DNA from: Bacteroides helcogenes P 36-108
Lineage (GTDB): Bacteria; Bacteroidota; Bacteroidia; Bacteroidales; Bacteroidaceae
NCBI RefSeq assembly: GCF_000186225.1
Contig: NC_014933.1
Location: forward strand, 1,302,001-1,366,000
Direction: 5' to 3'
DNA: 64,000 nt
Part shown: positions 33,059 to 41,924 of the stretch, piece by piece
Layout: each line of letters begins with the position of its first letter
Numbering within the stretch: position 1 is the stretch's first letter
Made by a program: the position numbers and the translations under genes
Notes under the pieces: model-generated
The model's database searches: none
Seen by the model: the letters and a program-made list of their open reading frames with translations, nothing else
Told to the model about the DNA's origin: nothing

Positions 33059-33577
33059 TCACTCTGTTTTGTACCAGTCAGAATACATCAGATAGTTGTG
33101 CGCTATCTTTTGATTTAGCTCCTTAGCTTGTTCCGGATCTACTTTCTTGATAAATTTGGCGGGAACTCCTCCCCAGATGCTTCCCGGTTCTATTACCGTA
33201 TTGCTTAACACCAAGGAGCCTGCGGCGACGATGGCTCCTTCTCCTATTACTGCATGGTCGAGAATAGTCGATCCCATGCCTATCAGTGCATAATCTTTTA
33301 TGATGGCTCCGTGGATGGTCACGTTGTGCCCCACGGATACATGGTCTCCTATCTCGATGGTCGATTTCTCATACAAGGTGTGCAGCACGCTTCCGTCCTG
33401 AATGTTGACTCCGTTTCCTATGCGGATGGAATTTACGTCACCACGCAGCACGGTGCTGAACCAAATGCTGCAATCCCTTCCCATCTTGACGTCGCCAATG
33501 ACCGCTGCATTGTCTGCCAAAAAACAATTCTCTCCCACTTCGGGGGTGAATCCTCTTACTGATTTTATTAAAGCCAT
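33059..33577 (-). CDS. Gamma-carbonic anhydrase family protein (YrdA-like)
   Basis: 172 aa left-handed beta-helix protein: hexapeptide repeats run from GENCFLADNAAVIGDV to SIWGGVPAKFIKK. Histidines HTLYE, GHNVTIHG and the following HG provide the expected metal ligands at subunit interfaces. The family includes real gamma-carbonic anhydrases, the ferripyochelin-binding proteins and many of unknown activity; carbonic anhydrase activity here is not proven. Cytoplasmic, between pepP (5 nt) and a lipoprotein gene. Confidence 0.92.
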   Translation of the reverse strand: MALIKSVRGFTPEVGENCFLADNAAVIGDVKMGRDCSIWFSTVLRGDVNSIRIGNGVNIQDGSVLHTLYEKSTIEIGDHVSVGHNVTIHGAIIKDYALIGMGSTILDHAVIGEGAIVAAGSLVLSNTVIEPGSIWGGVPAKFIKKVDPEQAKELNQKIAHNYLMYSDWYKTE

Positions 33578-33582
33578 TCTTT

Positions 33583-35376
33583 TCAGTGATTAGAAGTTAG
33601 TGATTTGCATGCTTCTTTCAACCATTCTTGTTCTTCTTTGTTCAAGCCGGGTGAAAGCTTCTCATATACTTTTTGGTGATATTGGTCCAACCACTCTGTT
33701 TCTTCTGTCGTCAGCATCTCTTTGATGATACCTTTCTTGCAGATGGGGCAAAGGGTAATTGTCTCAAACTTCAGGTAGTTGCCGAACATACCTTCTCCGG
33801 CAGGGACTGTCAGTACAAGATTTTCCGTCCGTATTCCATGACTGCCGGTTTTATATACACCCGGCTCATTAGAGGTAACCATCCCTGGTTGTAATGTTAC
33901 CGGATTTTCGTTCATGCGGATACTTTGCGGCCCTTCGTGTACATTCAGGAAATGCCCTACGCCATGGCCTGTTCCATGCAAGAAATTCATACGGTGTTTC
34001 CATATCGGCATGCGGGCGAGGACATCCAACTGAGCACCTCGTGTGCCTGCCGGGAAGACGGCCGTTGCCAGTGCAATATGTCCTTTCAGTATTAAGGTAT
34101 AGTCTTCTTTTTCTTCTTCTGTAAGCTCTCCCAAGGCGATGGTACGGGTGATGTCTGTGGTTCCGTCCATGTATTGGGCTCCTGAATCCAGCAACAAAAA
34201 GCCTTTAGGCAATACTGGAACGTCTGTTTCCGGAGTTGCTTCATAGTGCACAATGGCTCCATGTTCCTTATAGCCCGCAATGGTGTCGAAGCTTTCACCC
34301 ATGTAGAGAGGTTGTTCTGCGCGGAAGCCGTGTAACTTTTTGTCTATACTGATTTCTGTTTCTTTTCCTGTGGGAACAGCATTTTCAAGCCACTTCAGAA
34401 ATTTGACCAGAGCTATTCCGTCACGTTGCATGGCAGTGTGGATACCGGCTATCTCCTGTTGGTTGCGGATTGCTTTGAGAAAAGCGATCGGAGAAACCCC
34501 TTCTATGATACGGCAATTCGGACGGATGGCGGAATATACTGCGTAATTTGTCTTGGCGGGATTGAGTAATATGTTGTCGGTTGATAGATTGCCCAGAAAG
34601 CTTTCAATGTCTTCGTAGGAATGAATTTCAATACCGGTTTCTTTTAAATAAGCGGCGAGTTCATTCGTGACTTTTAGGGGCTGGATGAAGAAATGCACTT
34701 CTTGTTCGGTGAGTAACAAATAGCTGACTGTTACAGGATTGCAATGTACGTCTGTTCCGCGTATGTTCAGTGTCCATGCTATTTCGTCTAATGCGGAAAC
34801 CAATAATGCTTCTGCTCCATTTCTCTTCATTTCTTTACGGATGTCAGTCAGTTTTTCAGTGCTGTTTCTTCCTGCATACTTCGTTTCGTAAATAAAGGCA
34901 GGAGCTTCGGGCATGGCAGGGCGCTCTGTCCATATGCTGTTCATCGGGTCGGAAATGCATTTTACAATAATGCCATTCTTCTCTAATCCACTTTTTAGCT
35001 TTATTACTTCTTCTGTAGAGAATACTTTCCCATCAATACCTACTGTCATTCGGGATGCTAAATTTGTTTTCAGAAATTCGGAAATAGTGGGCGTTTCCGG
35101 CAACATTTCTTTGTACAAATCAATGCCGCTTCCTTCCAATTGCAGTGCTGCCTGGAGAAAGTAGCGTGAATCGGTCCATAATCCGGCCTTTTTGCTGGTA
35201 ACTACTACAGTTCCTGCCGATCCGGTAAATCCTGATATCCACTCTCTTGATTGCCAGTGTGGCGCTACATATTCACTTAAATGAGGGTCAGTGCTTGGAA
35301 TGATGAATGCATCGATTCCTTTTTCTTTCAATAATGCCCGGAGGGCATTTATACGTTGGGATATTGTTCGGTTCAT
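33583..35376 (-). CDS. pepP: Xaa-Pro aminopeptidase (M24B family)
   Basis: 597 aa. Two creatinase N-terminal domains (about 1-300) and the pita-bread metallopeptidase domain. Metal ligands are in LLLDSGAQYMDGTTDITRT (two Asp), HGTGHGVGHF (His), NEPGVY (Glu) and RTENLVLTV (Glu). Removes the N-terminal residue from peptides with Pro in second position; the long form with two creatinase domains is typical of Bacteroidota. A possible promoter on the minus strand has TTTG at 35445-35442 and TAACTTTG at 35419-35412. Confidence 0.95.
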   Translation of the reverse strand: MNRTISQRINALRALLKEKGIDAFIIPSTDPHLSEYVAPHWQSREWISGFTGSAGTVVVTSKKAGLWTDSRYFLQAALQLEGSGIDLYKEMLPETPTISEFLKTNLASRMTVGIDGKVFSTEEVIKLKSGLEKNGIIVKCISDPMNSIWTERPAMPEAPAFIYETKYAGRNSTEKLTDIRKEMKRNGAEALLVSALDEIAWTLNIRGTDVHCNPVTVSYLLLTEQEVHFFIQPLKVTNELAAYLKETGIEIHSYEDIESFLGNLSTDNILLNPAKTNYAVYSAIRPNCRIIEGVSPIAFLKAIRNQQEIAGIHTAMQRDGIALVKFLKWLENAVPTGKETEISIDKKLHGFRAEQPLYMGESFDTIAGYKEHGAIVHYEATPETDVPVLPKGFLLLDSGAQYMDGTTDITRTIALGELTEEEKEDYTLILKGHIALATAVFPAGTRGAQLDVLARMPIWKHRMNFLHGTGHGVGHFLNVHEGPQSIRMNENPVTLQPGMVTSNEPGVYKTGSHGIRTENLVLTVPAGEGMFGNYLKFETITLCPICKKGIIKEMLTTEETEWLDQYHQKVYEKLSPGLNKEEQEWLKEACKSLTSNH

Positions 35377-35525
35377 ACCTTTTATAATAATGATACAAGC
35401 TTTTCTTTCTCCAAAGTTAGTTACTTTCTTTTGAATATAAACAAAGCCTTCCTTGTTTTGTGCATGAACTTAGTGTCTTTTACGAATTCTTTTCGTGTTT
35501 GATTTATCGTTTTTTTGCTGAAAGT

Positions 35526-35556
35526 TTTGTGAATAAAGAAAGTATGTGTAATTTTG
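35526..35556 (+). promoter_or_regulatory. rpsU promoter
   Basis: TTTG at 35526-35529, 19-base spacer, TAATTTTG at 35549-35556. Consensus promoter about 50 bases before the rpsU ATG. Confidence 0.75.
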
Positions 35557-35608
35557 CGGCTCGATTTAATCGTGAAATTTTAAACATTAACATTTTAAAA
35601 GAAAGAAA

Positions 35609-35800
35609 ATGATTGTAGTACCTGTAAAAGAAGGCGAAAACATCGAAAAAGCGCTGAAGAAGTTTAAAAGAAAATTTGAAAAGACCGGCACAGTTAAGGA
35701 ATTGAGACGCAGACAACAGTTTGACAAACCGTCTGTAACAAAAAGACTTAAGAAGGAACGTGCAGTTTACGTTCAACAACTTCAGCAAGTAGAAGATTAA
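35609..35800 (+). CDS. rpsU: 30S ribosomal protein S21
   Basis: 63 aa, basic, matching S21 in full: MIVVPVKEGENIEKALKKF, then the Arg/Lys-rich RRRQQFDKPSVTKRLKK segment. S21 lies near the anti-Shine-Dalgarno region of 16S rRNA; in Bacteroidota it is part of the pocket that sequesters that sequence, which fits the weak SD sites in this window. First gene of an rpsU-xer-raiA series. Confidence 0.97.
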   Translation: MIVVPVKEGENIEKALKKFKRKFEKTGTVKELRRRQQFDKPSVTKRLKKERAVYVQQLQQVED

Positions 35801-35872
35801 TAATTCGTAATTTCCTTTGAATTATTGAATTCTTTTTCATACATTCGTTGCATGATTTAGATATGTAGCGAT

Positions 35873-36757
35873 ATGTTATTGACAGATTCTTTTCTTGACT
35901 ATCTTTTGTATGAACGGAATTATTCCGAGGGTACGGTTAAGTATTATCGGGCAGATATTCTTGAATTGCAGAAGTTCGGTGAAGAAATGTTGGGAGATTT
36001 AACCCCGTCGGATGTAGATGCGGAGCTTGTTCGGGAATGGATTACTTTTCTGATGGACAAGGGTTGTGCGTCTAATACGGTTAATCGAAAGTTAAGCTCA
36101 ATCCGAACATATTATAGATTTCTCTTGCAGAGGGGAATGGTTGCTATGGATCCATTACAGAAAATTGTGGGGCCGAAGAAAAAGAAACCGCTTCCTACGT
36201 TTTTGAGGCAAGGAGAGATGGATAGATTGTTGGATGATATAGACTTTGGAGAAGGGTTTAAAGGGTGTCGTGACCGCATGATTATTGAAATGTTTTATGC
36301 TACCGGCATGCGACTTTCAGAATTGATAGGTTTGAATGATAAGGATGTTGATTTTTCTGCTTCTCTCATTAAGGTGACGGGAAAACGGAATAAGCAACGT
36401 TTGATACCTTTCGACAAAGAGTTGGAACTTTCCATGCGGAAATATGTCAATGTGCGGAATGAAGCGATTCCTATTCGTACGGATGCTTTTTTTGTTCGGA
36501 AGAATGGGAGACGGCTTTATCGTAGTATCGTAGAGTATCTTGTGAAACGAAACCTTTCGAAGGTAGTAACTGTAAAGAAAAGAAGTCCCCATGTGTTGAG
36601 GCACACTTTTGCGACGGCTATGCTGAACAATGGTGCTGATTTAGGTTCGATAAAGGAATTGCTTGGACATGAGAGTTTGGCGACTACGGAAATCTATACA
36701 CATACTACTTTTGAAGAACTTAAAAAAGTGTATAACCAGGCTCATCCTCGGGCCTAA
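35873..36757 (+). CDS. xerC: Site-specific tyrosine recombinase, XerC/XerD type
   Basis: 294 aa with complete catalytic set: Arg147 in TGMRLSEL, the Lys in TGKRNKQR, His240 and Arg243 in HVLRHTFA, His266 in LGHES and Tyr275 in TEIYTHT. The N-terminal core-binding domain is FLDYLLYERNYSEGTVKYY. It resolves chromosome dimers at dif with its partner. Whether this is the XerC or the XerD member cannot be decided from this sequence. Chromosomal neighbours (rpsU, raiA) show it is not a mobile-element integrase. Confidence 0.85.
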   Translation: MLLTDSFLDYLLYERNYSEGTVKYYRADILELQKFGEEMLGDLTPSDVDAELVREWITFLMDKGCASNTVNRKLSSIRTYYRFLLQRGMVAMDPLQKIVGPKKKKPLPTFLRQGEMDRLLDDIDFGEGFKGCRDRMIIEMFYATGMRLSELIGLNDKDVDFSASLIKVTGKRNKQRLIPFDKELELSMRKYVNVRNEAIPIRTDAFFVRKNGRRLYRSIVEYLVKRNLSKVVTVKKRSPHVLRHTFATAMLNNGADLGSIKELLGHESLATTEIYTHTTFEELKKVYNQAHPRA

Positions 36758-36774
36758 ATAAAAAGGAGGTTAGT

Positions 36775-37074
36775 ATGGAAGTAAGAATTCAATCGATTCA
36801 CTTTGACGCATCAGAGCAACTGCAAGCCTTTGTCCAAAAGAAGGTAACTAAGTTGGAAAAATTTTACGACGATATAAAGAAAGTAGAGGTGTCATTAAAG
36901 GTAGTAAAGCCAGAAACTGCCGAAAATAAAGAAGCCGGGGTAAAAGTATTGGTTCCCAATGGCGAGTTTTATGCGAACAAGGTTTGTGATACGTTTGAAG
37001 AAGCGGTGGATATATGTCTTGAGGCTTTGGAAAAACAGTTGGTTAAATACAAGGAAAAACAACGGAACAAATAA
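36775..37074 (+). CDS. raiA: Ribosome-associated inhibitor / hibernation factor
   Basis: 99 aa, the short HPF/YfiA form: MEVRIQSIHFDASEQLQAF and KLEKFYDDIKKVEVSLKV, then FEEAVDICLEALEKQLVKYKEK. It sits in the mRNA/tRNA channel of the 30S subunit and stops translation in stationary phase. The short length lacks the dimerisation domain of long HPF. GGAGG at about 36764 is one of the few good Shine-Dalgarno sites here. Confidence 0.95.
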   Translation: MEVRIQSIHFDASEQLQAFVQKKVTKLEKFYDDIKKVEVSLKVVKPETAENKEAGVKVLVPNGEFYANKVCDTFEEAVDICLEALEKQLVKYKEKQRNK

Positions 37075-37088
37075 TTTTTCGCTAAAAT

Positions 37089-37119
37089 TTTGCGGGTAAA
37101 AAATAAATGCCTAAATTTG
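37089..37119 (+). promoter_or_regulatory. Promoter of the tRNA-tuf cluster
   Basis: TTTG at 37089-37092, 19-base spacer, TAAATTTG at 37112-37119. Full consensus, about 50 bases before the first tRNA; probably drives the three tRNAs and tuf. Confidence 0.8.
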
Positions 37120-37167
37120 CAGCCGTTTCGCTCGCATTGGATCGTTGCGGTTGCATTTTTTAAGCTT

Positions 37168-37241
37168 GCCTCTTTAGCTCAGTTGGCCAGAGCACGTGAT
37201 TTGTAATCTCGGGGTCGTTGGTTCGAATCCGACAAGAGGCT
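37168..37241 (+). tRNA. tRNA-Thr (anticodon TGT)
   Basis: 74 nt. Acceptor GCCTCTT/AAGAGGC plus T, D arm with AGCTCAGTTGG, anticodon loop TTTGTAA with TGT (reads ACA), T loop GTTCGAATC. No encoded CCA. Confidence 0.95.
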
Positions 37242-37333
37242 CAGGTGAAAAATGGTTATCAAAATTTATTCGGAGATTATTGTCTTTGTAATAGATGGTA
37301 AGGATAAGAAAAAAAGTTCTTTGAGTAATGAAT

Positions 37334-37416
37334 GGGCAAATACCAGAGTGGCCAAATGGGGCAGACTGTAAATCTGCTGGCTTACGCCTTCGGTGGTTCG
37401 AATCCATCTTTGCCCA
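37334..37416 (+). tRNA. tRNA-Tyr (anticodon GTA)
   Basis: 83 nt, class II with a long variable arm. Acceptor GGGCAAA/TTTGCCC plus A, anticodon loop CTGTAAA with GTA, T loop GGTTCGAATCC. It lies between two tRNA-Thr genes, as in many Bacteroidota tuf clusters. Confidence 0.95.
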
Positions 37417-37432
37417 CACTCTTATTCTCCTT

Positions 37433-37504
<72 letters not shown>

Positions 37505-37555
37505 CACGAAAAATGTAAAAGCTGATTATTAATCAAATAAATAACAAGTAAAGCT

Positions 37556-38740
37556 ATGGCTAAAGAGAAATTCGAACGTACCAAACCGCACGTAAACATT
37601 GGTACAATTGGTCACGTTGACCACGGTAAAACCACGTTGACAGCTGCTATCACTACGGTGTTGGCAAAGAAAGGCCTTTCTGAATTGCGTTCTTTCGATT
37701 CTATCGATAACGCTCCTGAAGAAAAGGAAAGAGGTATCACTATCAATACTTCTCACGTAGAGTATGAAACAGCTAACCGTCACTATGCACACGTTGACTG
37801 TCCGGGTCACGCCGACTATGTAAAGAACATGGTAACTGGTGCTGCTCAGATGGACGGTGCTATCATCGTAGTTGCTGCTACTGACGGTCCGATGCCTCAG
37901 ACTCGTGAGCACATTTTGCTGGCTCGTCAGGTAAACGTTCCGAGACTGGTTGTGTTTATGAATAAGTGTGACATGGTTGATGATCCTGAAATGTTGGAGC
38001 TTGTTGAGATGGAAATGCGTGAGTTGCTTTCAGCTTACGAATTCGATGGCGATAACACTCCGTTTATCCAGGGATCTGCTCTTGGTGCATTGAACGGTGT
38101 CGAAAAATGGGAAAACAAGGTTATGGAACTGATGGATGCAGTTGATACTTGGATTCCGTTGCCTCCGCGTGATGTTGACAAACCGTTCTTGATGCCGGTT
38201 GAGGATGTATTCTCAATTACGGGTCGTGGTACTGTGGCAACTGGTCGTATTGAAGCTGGTGTTATCCATGTAGGTGACGAAGTTGAAATCCTTGGCTTGG
38301 GCGAAGATAAGAAGTCTGTTGTGACTGGTGTTGAAATGTTCCGTAAACTTTTGGATCAAGGTGAAGCCGGTGATAACGTAGGTTTGTTGCTTCGTGGTAT
38401 TGATAAGAATGAAATCAAGCGTGGTATGGTTCTTTGTAAACCGGGTCAGATTAAGCCTCACTCTAAATTCAAAGCTTCTATCTACGTTTTGAAGAAAGAA
38501 GAAGGTGGACGTCACACTCCGTTCCATAACAAATACCGTCCTCAATTCTATCTGCGTACTATGGACTGTACAGGTGAAATTACTCTTCCGGAAGGAACTG
38601 AAATGGTAATGCCTGGTGATAACGTAGCAATCAATGTAGAATTGATCTACCCGGTAGCATTGAACGTAGGTTTGCGTTTCGCTATCCGTGAAGGTGGTCG
38701 TACAGTAGGTTCTGGTCAGATTACTGAAATTCTTGACTAA
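37556..38740 (+). CDS. tuf: Elongation factor Tu
   Basis: 394 aa. GTPase that brings aminoacyl-tRNA to the ribosome. G1 [12 protein letters not shown]3 DCPGHADY, G4 NKCDMVD and effector [13 protein letters not shown] are intact, as is the C-terminal [13 protein letters not shown]. It lies directly after three tRNA genes and is followed by a hairpin before tRNA-Trp. Uses the strongly biased codon set of highly expressed genes. No second tuf copy is visible in the window. Confidence 0.99.
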   Translation: MAKEKFERTKPHVNIGTIGHVDHGKTTLTAAITTVLAKKGLSELRSFDSIDNAPEEKERGITINTSHVEYETANRHYAHVDCPGHADYVKNMVTGAAQMDGAIIVVAATDGPMPQTREHILLARQVNVPRLVVFMNKCDMVDDPEMLELVEMEMRELLSAYEFDGDNTPFIQGSALGALNGVEKWENKVMELMDAVDTWIPLPPRDVDKPFLMPVEDVFSITGRGTVATGRIEAGVIHVGDEVEILGLGEDKKSVVTGVEMFRKLLDQGEAGDNVGLLLRGIDKNEIKRGMVLCKPGQIKPHSKFKASIYVLKKEEGGRHTPFHNKYRPQFYLRTMDCTGEITLPEGTEMVMPGDNVAINVELIYPVALNVGLRFAIREGGRTVGSGQITEILD

Positions 38741-38754
38741 TTACTAAATATCTT

Positions 38755-38786
38755 AATCAGTTCCCGGTGAATATCGGGAACTGATT
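38755..38786 (+). terminator. Hairpin after tuf
   Basis: AATCAGTTCCCG and CGGGAACTGATT form a perfect 12-bp stem with loop GTGAATAT. There is no T tract, so it is more likely a processing or partial-termination site than a full terminator; tRNA-Trp follows 8 nt on. Confidence 0.6.
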
Positions 38787-38794
38787 ATGTTCAA

Positions 38795-38867
38795 ACGGGA
38801 GTAGCTCAGTTGGTAGAGCACCGGTCTCCAAAACCGGGTGTCGGGAGTTCGAGCCTCTCCTCCCGTG
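38795..38867 (+). tRNA. tRNA-Trp (anticodon CCA)
   Basis: 73 nt. Acceptor ACGGGAG/CTCCCGT plus G, D arm AGCTCAGTTGGTAGAGC, anticodon loop CTCCAAA with CCA, T loop GTTCGAGCC. It precedes secE, the usual order in Bacteroidota. Confidence 0.95.
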
Positions 38868-38881
38868 CTAATATTTTTGAA

Positions 38882-39070
38882 ATGAAGAAGATTGTAGCTT
38901 ATTTTAAAGAAACTTACGACGAACTTGTACATAAAGTGTCGTGGCCTACGTATTCTGAACTTACTAACAGTGCAGTAGTTGTTTTATATGCTTCCCTACT
39001 TATTGCAGTGGTAGTATTTGCGATGGACTTCTGTTTCCAACATTTAATGGAATTTGTTTATCCACATTAA
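38882..39070 (+). CDS. secE: Preprotein translocase subunit SecE
   Basis: 62 aa from the ATG at 38882; the longer reading frame upstream lies in tRNA-Trp and is rejected. KETYDELVHKVSWPTYSEL is the amphipathic helix conserved in SecE and one membrane helix follows (SAVVVLYASLLIAVVVFAM). It clamps SecY in the translocon. nusG follows after 14 nt. Confidence 0.96.
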   Translation: MKKIVAYFKETYDELVHKVSWPTYSELTNSAVVVLYASLLIAVVVFAMDFCFQHLMEFVYPH

Positions 39071-39084
39071 AAAAGTAAGGAGAA

Positions 39085-39627
39085 ATGTCTGAGATTGAAA
39101 AGAAATGGTACGTATTGCGTGCTATTAGCGGAAAAGAAGCTAAGGTAAAGGAATACCTTGAAGCTGATATTAAAAACAGCGACCTTGGTGATTATGTATC
39201 TCAGGTATTGATTCCTACCGAAAAGGTATATCAGGTTCGCAATGGTAAAAAAATTGTGAAGGAGAGAAGTTATCTTCCTGGTTACGTTTTGGTGGAGGCT
39301 GCTCTGGTGGGTGAGGTTGCTCATCACTTGAGAAATACTCCTAATGTGATAGGATTCTTGGGAGGTTCGGATAAACCCGTTCCTCTGAGACAGTCGGAAG
39401 TGAATCGCATACTTGGTACGGTCGATGAATTGCAGGAGTCAGGTGAAGACTTGAATATCCCGTATGTAGTTGGAGAGACTGTAAAGGTGAATTACGGTCC
39501 GTTCAGCGGATTCAGTGGAATCATTGAAGAAGTAAACACCGAGAAGAAGAAACTAAAGGTCATGGTCAAAATATTCGGTCGGAAAACTCCGCTTGAATTG
39601 GGCTTTATGCAAGTTGAAAAAGAATAG
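39085..39627 (+). CDS. nusG: Transcription elongation/termination factor NusG
   Basis: 180 aa. N-terminal NGN domain (KKWYVLRAISGKEAKVKEYL, YLPGYVLVEA) and C-terminal KOW domain (GETVKVNYGPFSGFSG). It binds RNA polymerase and modulates pausing, Rho action and ribosome coupling. Lies between secE and rplK. Confidence 0.97.
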   Translation: MSEIEKKWYVLRAISGKEAKVKEYLEADIKNSDLGDYVSQVLIPTEKVYQVRNGKKIVKERSYLPGYVLVEAALVGEVAHHLRNTPNVIGFLGGSDKPVPLRQSEVNRILGTVDELQESGEDLNIPYVVGETVKVNYGPFSGFSGIIEEVNTEKKKLKVMVKIFGRKTPLELGFMQVEKE

Positions 39628-39684
39628 TACAGGTGTTACGCTGTAGTATTCTTCATTAATTTTTATATATAAATCAATTAAAAA

Positions 39685-40128
39685 ATGGCTAAAGAAGTTG
39701 CTGGACTAATCAAATTACAGATTAAAGGAGGCGCGGCAAATCCATCACCTCCCGTTGGACCTGCTTTAGGTTCTAAGGGAATTAACATCATGGAATTTTG
39801 CAAGCAATTCAACGCCAGAACCCAGGACAAAGCAGGAAAAATACTTCCTGTGATTATCACTTACTACGCAGATAAGTCTTTCGATTTTGTAATCAAGACT
39901 CCTCCCGTGGCTATCCAATTGTTGGAAGTGACGAAGCAAAAGAGTGGTTCTGCTGAGCCTAACCGTAAGAAAGTTGCCGAGATTACTTGGGAACAGGTTC
40001 GTACGATTGCTCAGGACAAGATGGTTGACTTGAACTGTTTCACTGTAGAAGCTGCCATGAAGATGGTTGCAGGTACAGCTCGTAGTATGGGTATCGCTGT
40101 AAAAGGGGAGTTCCCGGTTAATAACTAA
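39685..40128 (+). CDS. rplK: 50S ribosomal protein L11
   Basis: 147 aa. [20 protein letters not shown] and the [12 protein letters not shown] segment are diagnostic. L11 forms the GTPase-associated centre with 23S rRNA. First gene of the L11-L1-L10-L12 group; rplA follows after 15 nt. Confidence 0.99.
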   Translation: MAKEVAGLIKLQIKGGAANPSPPVGPALGSKGINIMEFCKQFNARTQDKAGKILPVIITYYADKSFDFVIKTPPVAIQLLEVTKQKSGSAEPNRKKVAEITWEQVRTIAQDKMVDLNCFTVEAAMKMVAGTARSMGIAVKGEFPVNN

Positions 40129-40143
40129 TAAACTTCAATTAGA

Positions 40144-40842
40144 ATGGGTAAACTGACAAAAAATCAAAAGTTGGCTGCAGAAAAAATTGAAGCAGGGAAA
40201 GCATACTCTCTCAAAGAAGCTGCTCAATTGGTGAAAGAAATTTCTTACACCAAGTTTGATGCTTCTCTGGATATTGACGTACGTTTGGGAGTTGACCCGC
40301 GTAAGGCTAATCAGATGGTGAGAGGTGTTGTATCACTTCCGCATGGTACTGGTAAGGTTGTACGCGTTTTGGTGCTTTGTACACCGGATGCTGAAGCTGC
40401 TGCAAAAGAAGCTGGAGCTGACTATGTTGGTCTTGACGAATATATTGAAAAGATCAAAGGTGGATGGACTGATATTGATGTAATCATCACTATGCCGTCT
40501 ATCATGGGTAAGATTGGTGCGCTCGGTCGTGTGCTCGGTCCTCGTGGATTGATGCCTAATCCGAAGAGTGGCACTGTAACTATGGATGTTGCTAAAGCTG
40601 TGAAAGAAGTAAAACAAGGCAAGATTGATTTTAAAGTTGATAAAAGCGGTATTGTTCATACTTCTATCGGTAAAGTTTCATTTAGTGCTGATCAAATTCG
40701 TGACAATGCGAAAGAATTCATCTCTACTTTGAATAAATTGAAACCGACTGCAGCCAAGGGTACATATATTAAGAGTATTTATCTTTCTAGCACGATGAGT
40801 GCGGGCATCAAGATTGACCCGAAATCAGTAGAAGAAATCTAA
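40144..40842 (+). CDS. rplA: 50S ribosomal protein L1
   Basis: 232 aa. [24 protein letters not shown] ([10 protein letters not shown]), and [14 protein letters not shown] are conserved L1 blocks. It forms the L1 stalk and in many bacteria represses its own operon by binding the mRNA. rplJ follows after 15 nt. Confidence 0.99.
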   Translation: MGKLTKNQKLAAEKIEAGKAYSLKEAAQLVKEISYTKFDASLDIDVRLGVDPRKANQMVRGVVSLPHGTGKVVRVLVLCTPDAEAAAKEAGADYVGLDEYIEKIKGGWTDIDVIITMPSIMGKIGALGRVLGPRGLMPNPKSGTVTMDVAKAVKEVKQGKIDFKVDKSGIVHTSIGKVSFSADQIRDNAKEFISTLNKLKPTAAKGTYIKSIYLSSTMSAGIKIDPKSVEEI

Positions 40843-40857
40843 TAAAACGGAGTAATA

Positions 40858-41379
40858 ATGAGAAAGGAAGATAAAAGTACGATTATTGAGCAGATTGCTG
40901 CTACAGTGAAGGAATACGGTCACTTCTATTTGGTAGATACCACTGCTATGAACGCTGCTGCTACAAGTGCGTTGAGAAGAGAATGTTTCAAAGCGGACAT
41001 CAAATTGATGGTAGTTAAGAATACATTACTCCATAAAGCATTGGAAAGCTTGGAAGGTGATTATTCTCCGCTTTTTGGTTCATTGAAAGGTACAACTGCC
41101 GTAATGTTCAGCAACGTTGCTAACGCTCCGGCTAAGTTGATTAAAGATAAATCAAAGAATGGAATTCCCGGACTGAAAGCTGCATATGCAGAAGAAAGCT
41201 TCTATGTTGGTGCTGACCAGTTGGATGCTCTCGTAAGTATCAAGAGTAAGAACGAAGTTATTGCTGATATCGTTGCCCTGTTGCAATCACCAGCCAAGAA
41301 TGTTATTTCTGCTCTACAATCAGGTGGTAACACCCTCCACGGAGTTCTTAAGACTCTTGGTGAACGTCCCGAAGCGTAA
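40858..41379 (+). CDS. rplJ: 50S ribosomal protein L10
   Basis: 173 aa. Base of the L7/L12 stalk. KEDKSTIIEQIAATVKEYG and LKADIKLMVVKNTLL-like segments match L10. Only 15 nt separate it from rplA, leaving no room for the long regulatory leader known from E. coli at this place. Confidence 0.98.
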   Translation: MRKEDKSTIIEQIAATVKEYGHFYLVDTTAMNAAATSALRRECFKADIKLMVVKNTLLHKALESLEGDYSPLFGSLKGTTAVMFSNVANAPAKLIKDKSKNGIPGLKAAYAEESFYVGADQLDALVSIKSKNEVIADIVALLQSPAKNVISALQSGGNTLHGVLKTLGERPEA

Positions 41380-41441
41380 ATTTCGGACCAAAATTTATTA
41401 TCAATTTATTTAGTATTTAAACAATTAAAAATCATACAAAA

Positions 41442-41819
41442 ATGGCAGATTTGAAAGCTTTTGCAGAACAATTAGTTAACTTGACAGTAAAAGAAGTTAA
41501 TGAACTTGCAACTATCCTGAAAGAAGAATACGGTATTGAACCTGCTGCTGCAGCTGTTGCTGTTGCTGCTGGTCCTGCAGCTGGTGGTGCTGCTGCCGCA
41601 GAAGAAAAAACTTCTTTCGATGTAGTATTGAAGAGTGCCGGTGCAGCTAAACTTCAAGTAGTTAAAGCCGTTAAGGAAGCTTGCGGTCTTGGTTTGAAGG
41701 AAGCTAAGGACATGGTTGACGGTGCTCCTAGTGTAGTAAAAGAAGGTTTAGCTAAGGACGAAGCAGAATCATTGAAGAAAACATTGGAAGAAGCTGGAGC
41801 TGAAGTTGAACTTAAATAA
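41442..41819 (+). CDS. rplL: 50S ribosomal protein L7/L12
   Basis: 125 aa. N-terminal dimer domain, an Ala/Gly-rich hinge (about 35-56), and the C-terminal factor-binding domain with [20 protein letters not shown] and [15 protein letters not shown]. Recruits translation factors; four to six copies per ribosome. A strong hairpin lies between it and rpoB. Confidence 0.99.
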   Translation: MADLKAFAEQLVNLTVKEVNELATILKEEYGIEPAAAAVAVAAGPAAGGAAAAEEKTSFDVVLKSAGAAKLQVVKAVKEACGLGLKEAKDMVDGAPSVVKEGLAKDEAESLKKTLEEAGAEVELK

Positions 41820-41844
41820 CATTGACCTGTAAATCAGGAGATTC

Positions 41845-41883
41845 GGTAAGGAACCCTTCGTGAAAAGGGTTCTTTACCTTTTT
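41845..41883 (+). terminator. rplL-rpoB attenuator
   Basis: GGTAAGGAACCCTT and AAAGGGTTCTTTACC pair with loop CGTGA, followed by TTTTT: a strong intrinsic terminator in the middle of the operon. rpoB starts 41 nt later with no new strong promoter seen. Matches the role of the partial terminator between rplL and rpoB in other bacteria, which lowers polymerase relative to ribosomal protein output. Confidence 0.85.
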
Positions 41884-41924
41884 GTGTATATATTTAAAAT
41901 TAAGTTCTACAAATCCATTAACAG

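Noticed and set aside
38810..38881. Longer start for SecE
   Set aside because: The extra codons lie within tRNA-Trp.
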